Below are positions 36,265 through 44,336 of a DNA stretch of 48,139 nt, piece by piece (the stretch's first letter is position 1; every line of letters begins with the position of its first letter). The notes below the pieces were generated by a model. It had not been told where the DNA came from. It saw only the letters and a program-made list of their open reading frames with translations, and did not search any database. The DNA is from Desulfobaccales bacterium. GTDB taxonomy: Bacteria; Desulfobacterota; Desulfobaccia; Desulfobaccales; 0-14-0-80-60-11. The stretch covers positions 1 to 48,139 of the forward strand of contig JBAZPO010000023.1 of the NCBI GenBank assembly GCA_041648175.1, in the 5' to 3' direction. The position numbers and the translations under genes are program-made.

Positions 36265-36567
36265 ATGTTACCCCGAAACCGTCGCCCAACTCCACCGGGA
36301 GAAATCCTCCGGTATGAATTCTTGGAGCCTATGGGTCTTAATCAGAAGCAAATAGCCGAGGCGTTAGGCATCAGCCGGGTGCGCCTCAGTGAAATCCTCC
36401 GGGGTAAACGAGCCATTACGCCGGACACGGCCTTTCGCCTGGCGCGATTTTTTGACACGACCCCGGAGTTTTGGCTGGGACTGCAAACAGACGTGAGTCT
36501 GTGGGATACTTTGCAGGCCCACAGTTCGGAATATGAGAAGATTAAGCCGGTTAACGATGCAGCGTAA
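36265..36567 (+). CDS. higA: HigA-type antitoxin
   Basis: A 100-residue XRE-family antitoxin. The helix-turn-helix spans about residues 25-60 (LNQKQIAEALGISRVRLSEI) with the HigA phrases PPGEILRYEFLEP before it and RGKRAITPDTAFRLARFF plus PEFWLGLQ after it. It neutralises HigB and represses the operon through the palindrome upstream of higB. ATG 36265 follows the strongest ribosome site in the area, AAAGGAGGAGAGC, which fits the need for antitoxin excess. Confidence 0.93.
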   Translation: MLPRNRRPTPPGEILRYEFLEPMGLNQKQIAEALGISRVRLSEILRGKRAITPDTAFRLARFFDTTPEFWLGLQTDVSLWDTLQAHSSEYEKIKPVNDAA

Positions 36568-36650
36568 GAAGGAATAAAGAGACGGAGAAACGAAGCTGGC
36601 AAAAATTCTTTTGATCTTTTTAATGAAAACCAAAAACTGAAAAGCGTTTT

Positions 36651-37298
36651 TCACCCTTCAGCCATCGTGAGGTTGTAGGCCAGGTTGTCCAGCTTGACAG
36701 TGAAGTCCACGTTCTCCACCGCCATGCCTTCCGGCACCTGCAATTGAAGGGGGGCAAAATTGAGGATGGCCTTGACGCCCGCAGAGATAAGGCGCAGGGC
36801 CGCCATTTGGGCCTTGCCGGCCGGGGTGGCAATGACGCCGATCTCGACACCCTTTTCTTTGACCACCTGTTCCAACTCATCCACGGAGAAAATGGTCTGG
36901 CCGCTGGGCACCCGGCGTCCCACCTTGGCCGGGTCGACATCGAAAACCGCCACGAATTCGTAACCTTGGCGGATGAAATTCTGATGGGCCAACAGCGCTG
37001 AGCCCAGATTCCCGATCCCTACCAACGCCATTTTCCAGGTCTTATTGAGCCCCAGAATGCGCTTGATTTCGAAGAGCAGTTCCTTGACGAAGTACCCTAC
37101 CCCACGGATGCCGAACTCCCCGAAATAGGCCAGGTCCTTGCGGATCTGGGCCGGGTTGATGCCGCACTTTTGGGCCAGCTTGTCCGATGCGATGATCTTC
37201 ACCCCTTCCTGAGACAGGGCCTCAAGATACCGGGAATAAATGGACAAACGGGTAATGGTGGCAGTGGGAATTTTAGAGAATTTCATAACTGAGCGCAT
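36651..37298 (-). CDS. rex: redox-sensing transcriptional repressor Rex
   Basis: A 215-residue Rex repressor, which senses the NADH/NAD+ ratio. The N-terminal winged helix covers about 5-80 (IPTATITRLSIYSRYLEAL, ASDKLAQKCGINPAQIRKDL). The Rossmann domain carries GIGNLGSALLAH (about 93-104) and FDVDPAKVG. The C-terminal helix for dimer swapping is present. Start is ATG 37298 or ATG 37286; the second matches the family's opening better. A Rex operator lies 30-48 bases upstream. In Desulfobacterota Rex controls sulfate-reduction and energy genes; here it also lies downstream of the F0 operon on the same strand but behind a terminator. Confidence 0.94.
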   Translation of the reverse strand: MRSVMKFSKIPTATITRLSIYSRYLEALSQEGVKIIASDKLAQKCGINPAQIRKDLAYFGEFGIRGVGYFVKELLFEIKRILGLNKTWKMALVGIGNLGSALLAHQNFIRQGYEFVAVFDVDPAKVGRRVPSGQTIFSVDELEQVVKEKGVEIGVIATPAGKAQMAALRLISAGVKAILNFAPLQLQVPEGMAVENVDFTVKLDNLAYNLTMAEG

Positions 37299-37327
37299 TA
37301 CTTAGCTTACAGTGGGTCCGTTTCTAA

Positions 37328-37345
37328 TTGTGGATTTTTGCACAA
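37328..37345. promoter_or_regulatory. Rex operator
   Basis: TTGTGGATTTTTGCACAA has the consensus TTGTG-N8-CACAA of Rex sites exactly. It lies between the atpE terminator and the rex start, so self-regulation is the simplest reading. Confidence 0.85.
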
Positions 37346-37361
37346 ATAACTTTAAAGGAAA

Positions 37362-37380
37362 GGGGGGCATAACGCCCCCC
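37362..37380 (-). terminator. terminator of the F0 operon
   Basis: GGGGGGC (37362-37368) and GCCCCCC (37374-37380) form a perfect 7-bp stem; on the minus strand TTTCCTTT follows. Confidence 0.8.
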
Positions 37381-37396
37381 TTCGATTAGCAATTAG

Positions 37397-37777
37397 TTAC
37401 ATCTTGAAGCCCAGAGCCGTGGCAATGGGTTTGGCCATGGGGTACGCGTACAGGATGATCAGGGCTACGACCAGAGCGTAAATACACAGAGACTCGATCA
37501 TGGCCAAGCCGATCAGCATGGTGACGGTGATTTTTCCGGAAGCCTCGGGGTTACGGGCAATGCCTTCCACCGAGCTCTTCACGGCCAGGCCCTGGCCGAT
37601 GCCGGTACCAAAAGCGGCGATGCCGATGCCGAAGCCGGCGGCCATAACCGCATAGCTGAAAAAGGCGCCCAGGCCGGCGGAAGCGCCGCCCGCTGCGGCG
37701 GGCTCAGCCGCCAGAGCCAGGGAAGCCCAAAGCAGGGTTACCAGCATGCTCAGTCCAAGAACCATGGATTTTCTCAT
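37397..37777 (-). CDS. atpE: ATP synthase F0 subunit c
   Basis: A 126-residue subunit c with an N-terminal extension that looks like a signal peptide (about residues 1-24, ending ALAAEPAAA), then two membrane helices (about 35-65 and 82-115). The loop has the ARNPEA polar motif. The ion carboxylate is E95. Q62 (GIGQGLA) and S96 (IESLCIY) are the positions that, with E95, mark Na+-binding rings; the Thr that often follows is Leu here. Na+ use is therefore possible but not sure. ATG 37777 has an excellent ribosome site, CAGGAGGTTTAAAGAA. It is last in the order atpZ, atpI, atpB, atpE; an R1 repeat lies in the 120-base gap to atpB. Confidence 0.95.
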   Translation of the reverse strand: MRKSMVLGLSMLVTLLWASLALAAEPAAAGGASAGLGAFFSYAVMAAGFGIGIAAFGTGIGQGLAVKSSVEGIARNPEASGKITVTMLIGLAMIESLCIYALVVALIILYAYPMAKPIATALGFKM

Positions 37778-37837
37778 TTCTTTAAACCTCCTGAATAATG
37801 TTGGGATATATGTAGTTGGCCTTCTTCCAAGTTTAGT

Positions 37838-37861
37838 AGCACAGGCTTTCCAGCCTGCGCG
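37838..37861. repeat. R1 palindromic repeat between atpB and atpE
   Basis: AGCACAGGCTTTCCAGCCTG followed by CGCG, an imperfect copy of the R1 hairpin inside the F0 operon transcript. Confidence 0.75.
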
Positions 37862-37897
37862 GGCGCAGGTTGTTGTAAGGGCCTGCGGTTATGCCTT

Positions 37898-38575
37898 TTA
37901 ATGGGCGTGCTCCATGGACCCGGCAAAATACATCATGGACAGTAGGGTGAACACAAACGCCTGCACGACGCTGGTGAACACCGCCAGGAACATCATGGGC
38001 AGGGGGGCCAGGAACATCCCGGCCAGGAACAAGAGGATGGCCAGCACCAGATCTTCCCCCATGATATTGCCGAAAAGACGCAATGTCAGGGAGAGCACCC
38101 GAGCAAAGTGGCCGATGATCTCAATGGGGAGGAACAGGGGCGCCAGGGCCGGGATGGGTCCCAGAAAATGCTTGATATACTTGGCCCCATGGTACTTGAT
38201 CCCCAGGTAATGGGTGTACATAAAGGTGCACAAGGCCAAAGCTAGCGTGGTGTTGATGTTGGCCGTGGGCGAAAAGAACCCCGGAATCAAGCCGACGAGG
38301 TTACAAGTCATGATGAACAAAAATACGCAGCAGATATAGGGGTAGAAGGCCCGGCCTTCCTCGCCGGTGATCTCCACCATGAAGTCTTCCAGTCCGCCGA
38401 CTATCAATTCGAAGACGTTCTGGGCGCCGGTGGGGACCATGGAAATCTTCTTGCCGGCCAGCATGCCTAACCCCAGGAGGATGAGCGAAACTAATACGGC
38501 ATAAGAGACATGGGGAGGAATGGGCAGGTTTAGCTTTCCAAACAGTAAATCAAGAAAGAGAATGGGATGATCCAT
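37898..38575 (-). CDS. atpB: ATP synthase F0 subunit a
   Basis: A 225-residue integral membrane protein with five or more hydrophobic helices. The essential arginine of the ion half-channels is in LSLTLRLFGNIMGED (near residue 165), and the second conserved helix FVFTLLSMMYFAGS is complete. GAQNVFELIVGGLEDF is the usual family stretch. ATG 38575 is preceded by AAGGAGGC at a slightly long distance, and its start overlaps the end of atpI by 26 bases. F1 genes are not in the window, as is common where F0 and F1 operons are separate. Confidence 0.95.
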   Translation of the reverse strand: MDHPILFLDLLFGKLNLPIPPHVSYAVLVSLILLGLGMLAGKKISMVPTGAQNVFELIVGGLEDFMVEITGEEGRAFYPYICCVFLFIMTCNLVGLIPGFFSPTANINTTLALALCTFMYTHYLGIKYHGAKYIKHFLGPIPALAPLFLPIEIIGHFARVLSLTLRLFGNIMGEDLVLAILLFLAGMFLAPLPMMFLAVFTSVVQAFVFTLLSMMYFAGSMEHAH

Positions 38576-38981
38576 GGGACGGGTTTGCCTCCTTATTCTT
38601 AAGCTTGATCGTTTCGTTAATCGCGGCCAGCATCAAGGTGATGACTACCGTGGACAATCCCAGCAGCAGCCCAAAAATATTAACCCAACCCTGACCGACC
38701 AACAGGAATATGATGGCCAGCAGCGCAAAAAACCGCAGCAGCTGCCGGGCGGCAAAAAAAGCCTTGGCTCGGCTTGAACCATCCTGGGGGTGGTTCGCCA
38801 TTTGTCCCAAGGTGCCTTTCAGGGCATGGTGCAGGAGGTGGAAATTGATTACTACCACCAGGCCTCCCACCAGGACTCCAAGGGCAAACTCCCGGCCGCG
38901 CCAGAAGAACCCGGCCAGGACCAGCACCGCCAACACGGACCAGTTGGCGATTTTCAGATGGCGAGGGGACAAAATATTCAT
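38550..38981 (-). CDS. atpI: ATP synthase protein I
   Basis: A 143-residue membrane protein of the AtpI family, an assembly factor for the c-ring. Four hydrophobic segments are visible (about 12-28, 33-50, 80-97, 103-122), with RGREFALGVLVGG and the INFHLLHHALKG loop typical of the group. A charged tail (KLKNKEANPSHGSSH) follows. It starts 6 bases after atpZ and overlaps atpB, so the operon is tightly coupled. Confidence 0.88.
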   Translation of the reverse strand: MNILSPRHLKIANWSVLAVLVLAGFFWRGREFALGVLVGGLVVVINFHLLHHALKGTLGQMANHPQDGSSRAKAFFAARQLLRFFALLAIIFLLVGQGWVNIFGLLLGLSTVVITLMLAAINETIKLKNKEANPSHGSSHSLS

Positions 38982-38987
38982 GTGCCC

Positions 38988-39221
38988 TCACTTCTCATTC
39001 TGGAACTTCTTACCCATGGTATAGACGTTCCGGAAACCGGCAATAATTCCCATAATCAGGCCGATGATCTTGAACAGATAGCCGGTGCCAAAGTAATTGT
39101 CCAGCAAATAACCCAAGAAAGCGCCAATAAAAATGCAAAACACCAGGGTCATGCCGATGGTACTGGCTTTATAGCCCCCGGAAAATAGCTCTTTTAAAAA
39201 TTTTTTGGTGTCTTCCTTCAA
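38988..39221 (-). CDS. atpZ: AtpZ/AtpQ-like F0 accessory protein
   Basis: A 77-residue protein with two membrane helices (about 18-40 and 48-66) and the family phrase GAFLGYLLDNYFGTG between them, which places it in the putative F0F1-ATPase subunit (AtpZ) family. It probably helps assembly or divalent-cation transport with AtpI. The start codon is TTG 39221 behind GGGAGCGCC. It is the first gene of the F0 operon. The 39222-39438 spacer to the histidine kinase gene holds no clear feature; a promoter is expected there but not fixed. Confidence 0.82.
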   Translation of the reverse strand: MKEDTKKFLKELFSGGYKASTIGMTLVFCIFIGAFLGYLLDNYFGTGYLFKIIGLIMGIIAGFRNVYTMGKKFQNEK

Positions 39222-39438
39222 GGCGCTCCCGCCCGGGACAGGCCCCGGAGAAAATGATTCTTTTCACATGTGCCTACCTATCATACCCCCGCCCCTTAGT
39301 CAATAATTTTTGGGCAAAAAGGTGAGGAGAAATTATTGAGCCGGATTACCTAAAAATATGTGCGTGTTATAGCTGGACCAAAATCAGCCGGGGACCGCTC
39401 AAACCGCAAGGCCGACCCCCAGTTTGTGCTTTTTTTCT

Positions 39439-41922
39439 CTAAGTCTGGTTTTCACCCGCATTGTCCCGCACTTGGTGGTGTGCCGGGAGTTCGATGGCAA
39501 AGACCGTCCCGTCGTTCCCGGTCCGCTCCACGTAGACCCTGCCGAAATGTTTCTGAATAATGCCATAACTGATGGACAATCCCAGGCCCACCCCTTTACC
39601 CACTTCTTTGGTAGTGAAAAAGGGATCGAAGAGACGGCTCAGGTAGGGTTCCGGGATGCCGGGACCGGTATCCTGGAAGCGGATGACCACCAGGTTGCCG
39701 TCTTGGGCCACCGTAGTGCTGACAGTGAGCCGGCCATCGCCCTTCATGGATTCCCCGCTGTTCATCAGCAGGTTGATGAACACCTGTTCCAGCTTGCTCC
39801 TGTCTCCCAGGACGGCGGGGAGGTTAAGCTCCAGGTCCTGGACCAGCTGGATACTTTGAAACTGGAGGTGATCCTCCACCAGGGAGATCACTTCTTCTAA
39901 GATGGTGTTGATATTCAGGGGCACCATTTTGGAAGGCATGTGCCGGGAGAACTCCAAGAGCCCCTGGACAATCTCTTTACAGCGGGTGGCCTCCCGGACA
40001 ATTTTTTCCACCTGGGTCCGCTCCGGGGCTGTCGGTTCCAGGTCTTCCAAGAGCAGATAGCTGTAAACCAGGATGCCACCCAGGGGATTATTGATTTCAT
40101 GGGCCACCCCCGCGGCCAGTTGGCCCAGGGCCGCCAGCTTTTCAGTGCGGCTTAAGTGCTCCTCCAGGTGCTTTTTGTCCGTGATATCCCGGATATGCGT
40201 CTGGATGGCGGGTTGACCGGCGTAGGTGGTGGGAAAGGAGACGCCCTCCAGGTCGAAGGTGCTGCCGTCCTTCCTGACCCCCTTCATTTCGAAGATTCGG
40301 GGGGTGCCCGGCCGGCGCTGTAATTGCGTCTGCCAGCGGGCCACCACCGGGCGGTACTGGGGGTCCACAAACTGCACCAGAGAACGGTTCAGCATCTCCT
40401 CGGGTTTCTGGTAATTGAACATTTGCAGGCAGGCCCGGTTCACATACAACAGCTTCAAATTACTGTGGAGCACGATACCGTCCAGAGAGGTCTCCACCAA
40501 GCGGCGGAATTTTTCTTCGGAATCCGTAAGCTCCCGGGCCAGTTGCTCCCGCTTGGTCACGTCTAAGATAACCTGCACCGCGCCCTGGATGTGGCCCTCC
40601 TCATCATAAATGGGGGAGGCGGTATGATAGAGATAGCGTTCCCGGCCCCGAAAATTGGCGAAATGCTCATAGGCCTCGTAGGCCCCGGGCAGGGTCGGGG
40701 ATGGTTTCAGGTTCTTATCCCCGAAGAATTTTTCCAGGGCTTTGATGTTTTGCTCCACGACCAAAGAGGCCATGGACGGCCGTTCATGGGTGTAGAACGG
40801 CAGCCAGTAGCGGTAGGTCCCTACCATTTCATGCCGGGAAAATCCGGTCAATTCCTCGCAGGCCCGGTTCCAGTAGATGATGCGGTGGGTCCGGTCAATA
40901 ACGAAGGTGGGCACCGGCAAGCCTTCCAGGATGCCTTCGGTGGTCTGCTTCTCCCGCAGGAGTTCCCATTCCTTCAGCTTCCGCTCGCTGATATTCTTTA
41001 AGATGCCTTCATACCCGGTAATGCGCCCTTCTTTATTCCGGCGCACGATGCCGGTGAGCAAGGCGTGGACCTGGCCACCGCCCTGAGGTTGCAGGGTCAA
41101 TTCCAGGTCCCGGATATAGTCCTCAACTTCCACCTTGAGCTGGAAGCGTTCCCAATCCCGGGGGTTTTGAAAGATTTCCCTAAGATGCGGCAGTTCTAGG
41201 GCCTCGGCCTTGGAGGCAAACTTAAGGAGTTCCACGCCCGCGGGGTTGAGGTCCAGGAGGCGGCCTTCCAGATCGGTGATGAAGATCGTGTCCTTGGACC
41301 CTTCAAAGATGCGGCGGTAGCGCTTCTCCGAGCGCCGCAGCTCGTGATACAACCGGGCGTTTTCGATGGCCAGGCCGATCTGGTTGCCCAGGATGCTGAA
41401 AAAATATTTCCGCCGCCGGGAAGCCCGGAAAGGCCGGGCATTTTCCGCGGCTAGATTGAGAAACCCGGTGATATCGTCCCGGTATTTCAACGGGATGCTG
41501 ACCACTGACCTAAACCGGGGGTCTTGCCGGATCACCTCGGTAAACGTGGAAGAAAGCAGGCGCGGGTCCGCGCTGACATCCTTAATGATCAACGGTTCGA
41601 TGGCGCGGGACTGGTCCGGGCTCATGAGGGTATCGTGCGCCCGGCTGGAGATCTTGCCCAGGTACTCCTGGGGAAAGCCCCGGGACGCGGCATAGGTGAG
41701 GCGCTGGCGCACCCGGTCCCACAGCAGCAGCATGCCGGCGTCGATGTGGAAAAACTCCAGGGCCTCGGCGAGGACGGTGTTGATGATCTCCTGGAGGTCC
41801 AGGGTATGCGCGGTGATGGTGGCGATTTGATTGAACAGATAGAGTTCCCGGCGATGTTCCTTCTCCGCCGGCTCTTGCTGCACCATCTCCTCTACGGCAT
41901 CAACGGCTGCTTCTTCCGCCAA
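39439..41922 (-). CDS. GAF/multi-PAS sensor histidine kinase
   Basis: An 827-residue soluble kinase. Domain order: GAF (about 20-200), PAS (about 205-325), PAS (330-450), PAS (455-585), HisKA (about 590-655) and HATPase_c (about 700-815). The H-box is GVAHEINNPLGG (H608), the N-box INLLMNSGES, the G1 box DTGPGIP, the F-box DPFFTT and the G2 box GVGLGLS. The NtrB-like H-box fits kinases paired with NtrC or CheY-like regulators, but no regulator is adjacent, so it is an orphan. The start is TTG 41922 with AAGGAG 8 bases upstream. Signal unknown; a PAS-bound cofactor or redox signal is possible. Confidence 0.92.
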   Translation of the reverse strand: MAEEAAVDAVEEMVQQEPAEKEHRRELYLFNQIATITAHTLDLQEIINTVLAEALEFFHIDAGMLLLWDRVRQRLTYAASRGFPQEYLGKISSRAHDTLMSPDQSRAIEPLIIKDVSADPRLLSSTFTEVIRQDPRFRSVVSIPLKYRDDITGFLNLAAENARPFRASRRRKYFFSILGNQIGLAIENARLYHELRRSEKRYRRIFEGSKDTIFITDLEGRLLDLNPAGVELLKFASKAEALELPHLREIFQNPRDWERFQLKVEVEDYIRDLELTLQPQGGGQVHALLTGIVRRNKEGRITGYEGILKNISERKLKEWELLREKQTTEGILEGLPVPTFVIDRTHRIIYWNRACEELTGFSRHEMVGTYRYWLPFYTHERPSMASLVVEQNIKALEKFFGDKNLKPSPTLPGAYEAYEHFANFRGRERYLYHTASPIYDEEGHIQGAVQVILDVTKREQLARELTDSEEKFRRLVETSLDGIVLHSNLKLLYVNRACLQMFNYQKPEEMLNRSLVQFVDPQYRPVVARWQTQLQRRPGTPRIFEMKGVRKDGSTFDLEGVSFPTTYAGQPAIQTHIRDITDKKHLEEHLSRTEKLAALGQLAAGVAHEINNPLGGILVYSYLLLEDLEPTAPERTQVEKIVREATRCKEIVQGLLEFSRHMPSKMVPLNINTILEEVISLVEDHLQFQSIQLVQDLELNLPAVLGDRSKLEQVFINLLMNSGESMKGDGRLTVSTTVAQDGNLVVIRFQDTGPGIPEPYLSRLFDPFFTTKEVGKGVGLGLSISYGIIQKHFGRVYVERTGNDGTVFAIELPAHHQVRDNAGENQT

Positions 41923-41948
41923 ACCTGGCTCTCCTTGGGTGACGTATA

Positions 41949-42188
41949 GCGCTTGCCAAAAGTTCTTTCCTCTTATTCCCCTCTCCCCTTGTGGGAGAGG
42001 GTCAGAGTGAAGGGTGAATAAGCATTAACTTTTGAGCCACTTGCAAAAGTCTCTTTGTGGCCGAAACCTTATATGAGTATTTATAAATTCGCCGGTAGCA
42101 CAGGCTTTCCAGTCTGTGCTCATACAGGCTAAAGACTGCTACTATATAATGGGGCAATTTTGCAGGAAGCTCTTTTTGCAATGAGTAT
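41949..42188. repeat. composite repeat, copy 2
   Basis: Same modular order as 30206-30563: TTGCCAAAAGTT, CTCTCCCCTTGTGGGAGAGG, TTGCAAAAGTCTCTTTG, CCGAAACC, an R1 palindrome (42097-42120), and an end like TTTGCAATGAGTATTG. It lacks the R3 insertion of copy 1. Confidence 0.65.
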
Positions 42189-42585
42189 TGTGAAAAATAC
42201 GAAACTCTTCGCTTCGCGCCGAATACCAATTATTCTCGCAGGCAGGTTTTCAAATAAACCCGTAGTGACCCGTTTATCCATCATATCAGAAAAAGACTGC
42301 CGGAAGGAAGAGGCCGCTCTGCTTCAAGCCGTGGCGGCAAGACCAGATAAGCGGCGCGCGGCTGATTCCAGAGGCTAATATCTCAACTTTTTGCCCTTGG
42401 AAGGATAATTTTTAGGTTGGCAAGTTGGTGCGCCACCAGGTGCGTTCACGCCCTCGTTCCCAAGTTGTACTTGGGAACGCCACATTCCGCCCAAGCTCTG
42501 TCTGGGCACCGCCCACAGTGGCCCAGGCTTCCAGACTGTGTTCCTTAAACACCCTCATCCCCTCCGCAGGGGAGATATATAGCGT

Positions 42586-42670
42586 TTGCCAAAAGTTTTT
42601 TCCTCTAATTCTCCTCTCCCCTTGTGGGAGAGGGTAGGGTGAGGGGTTAATAAGAAAAAACTTTTGGCAA
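42586..42670. repeat. 85-bp inverted-repeat element, copy 2 (family R2)
   Basis: Identical base for base to 34861-34945, including the 17-bp ends. Confidence 0.85.
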
Positions 42671-42795
42671 TGAGTATATAAACATATCTGGCATTTTTAC
42701 CGCGCCACCGATAAGTGCCTAAAGTGGCAGCAAGCTATCCGGAATAGAGGTTGGGGAATTGAGATATCGAGATTTCAACGTTCTAGTTGAGCGGT

Positions 42796-42857
42796 ACCCA
42801 ACCACGCGCAAGCTATGTTTATAAAAGGTCCCTATTACTCACCCCGCGTGGTTGGGT
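42796..42857. repeat. perfect 13-bp inverted repeat
   Basis: ACCCAACCACGCG (42796-42808) and its complement (42845-42857) enclose a 36-base AT-rich loop. Neither side has a T-run. It lies downstream of the HdrD-like gene. Confidence 0.6.
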
Positions 42858-42951
42858 AAAACGCATTTATCGAGAATAAAATAACGATTATAAGGGAAAG
42901 AACCTTCTTGCCTCAGCCACTCGCAGGTCGGTTTTCAATATTCCCCTCAAA

Positions 42952-44268
42952 CTATTCCTCATCCATCTCAACGCCAAAGCGCTCCCACTGAGCCGCGGTT
43001 TCGGCCTCGGCCCGGGTGATTTCCGCCTCGCTCCACGGCTCCAAAATTAGAGTATCCGCCACCAGTTCCCAGAGATATTTCACCTCATATTGATAATCGG
43101 GATTGAATTTGGGCACGCGTTTCATAAGCTGGTCGTGGCAGTTGGAACAGGCGACCACCAGGACATTGGCGCCGGTGCTCTTGATGGATTCGTACTTGGC
43201 ATGGCCATGCCAGGCGGATTCAGTTTCATAGGGGCCCGGCCACATGCCGCCGCCGGCGCCGCAACAGTGGCCGTTAGCCCGGTTCGGCTCCATATCGATA
43301 AAGTTGTCCACGCACTGTTGAATAATCCAGCGGGGCTCCTCATAGAAACCTTTGCCGAAATGGCGCTCCAGCTCCCGGCCGTGTTTACAGGAGTCATGCC
43401 AGGTAAAGATTTTTCCCGCGTTCACGCTTTTGTCGAGCTTGATCCGACCCGATTCGATGAGCTTCACGAGATATTCGTAGAGATAGAGATAATTAATCTC
43501 GTTGGCCGGGTTCTCCTGGACACACTTTTTCATACCCACGCGGCAGCCGTAAGAGCCCCCGCCGCAATCCGGCATGATCATTTGTTTGACGTGGTGCTCC
43601 TTCATGAAGTCGATCTTGCGCTGGGCAAAGGCCTTGATGTACTCATGGTTCCCTGTAAACAGACCCCAGTCCACCGACTCCCAGTTTGTGGCCGGTATGG
43701 TCCAATTTTCTCTGGCGGCATAGAAGATTTTCCACCACCATTTCATGTCTTCATTATCGGCAAAGACTTCCTTGGAGTTCGGAAAAAAGAGTGTATCAGC
43801 CCCGTCTTTATCGAGGGGCACGTAGAAGCCGGGGCAATCCTCATCGGCCATTTCTTTGCTCATGTCGGACATGAGAAACAGGTAATCCTCCAAAGGGATG
43901 GCCATATTATTGCCGGTTTTGAAGCAGTTTTCGGCGCCTTTATGGAGAATGCCCGGGACTTTGTCCCGGGGGCGCAGGGACTTCATGTGCAGCATGATGT
44001 AGGGGATGTCGAGATCCATGGGGCAAGCGTGGGCGCAGCGGCCGCATCCGGTGCACACCCAGGGGAACTTCGAGTCGACCACCTCATCAACCATGCCGAA
44101 GTGTAGCATCCGCAGGACCTTTCTGGTGTCCCAGCCTTCCATCCCGGGCGTCCCGGTAACGGGGCAGCCGCTGGTGCAGGTCCCACAGGTCATGCACAGG
44201 TTCAGGTTGAATTTTGCCAGGGCCTCTTGGATCGGCTCCGGTAGTTTTTGCGGTATTACAGCTTGCAT
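42952..44268 (-). CDS. HdrD/DsrK-like iron-sulfur oxidoreductase
   Basis: A 438-residue protein related to HdrD, DsrK and TmcB. Two 4Fe-4S clusters are bound by C25, C28, C31, C35 (CMTCGTCTSGCP) and C72, C75, C78, C82 (CTGCGRCAHACP). The C-terminal half has CCG-type motifs: DCGGGSYGCRVG, then HDSCKHG, HCCGAGGG and CSNCHDQL. Such proteins pass electrons between menaquinol or ferredoxin and thiol/disulfide or sulfur carriers. No membrane segment is present, so a membrane partner is needed. ATG 44268 follows GGAAGGAGATCATT. It lies last in a minus-strand row that begins with metF, with signalling genes between, which suggests a role in one-carbon or sulfate-reduction electron flow (inference). 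Confidence 0.88.
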   Translation of the reverse strand: MQAVIPQKLPEPIQEALAKFNLNLCMTCGTCTSGCPVTGTPGMEGWDTRKVLRMLHFGMVDEVVDSKFPWVCTGCGRCAHACPMDLDIPYIMLHMKSLRPRDKVPGILHKGAENCFKTGNNMAIPLEDYLFLMSDMSKEMADEDCPGFYVPLDKDGADTLFFPNSKEVFADNEDMKWWWKIFYAARENWTIPATNWESVDWGLFTGNHEYIKAFAQRKIDFMKEHHVKQMIMPDCGGGSYGCRVGMKKCVQENPANEINYLYLYEYLVKLIESGRIKLDKSVNAGKIFTWHDSCKHGRELERHFGKGFYEEPRWIIQQCVDNFIDMEPNRANGHCCGAGGGMWPGPYETESAWHGHAKYESIKSTGANVLVVACSNCHDQLMKRVPKFNPDYQYEVKYLWELVADTLILEPWSEAEITRAEAETAAQWERFGVEMDEE

Positions 44269-44336
44269 AATGATCTCCTTCCCATGAATCCCAAAGATGG
44301 TTTAACAACCCTGCACTCAGAGCCACCGTCAACCGG

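Larger units (their letters stand above)
41923..42951. other. 1-kb repeat hub between the kinase and HdrD-like genes
   Basis: No convincing gene. In order: composite repeat copy 2 (41949-42188), unassigned sequence with a weak 72-codon frame (42160-42378), the palindrome CGTTCCCAAGT/ACTTGGGAACG near 42452-42477, an R1 fragment near 42521, an 85-bp element (42586-42670), and a perfect 13-bp inverted repeat (42796-42857). Confidence 0.7.

Noticed and set aside
42160..42378. 72-codon plus-strand frame in the repeat hub
   Set aside because: Starts inside a composite repeat and has no homology I recognise.
43090..44106. 338-codon plus-strand open frame
   Set aside because: Antisense to the HdrD-like gene; its composition is a mirror of the cysteine motifs.
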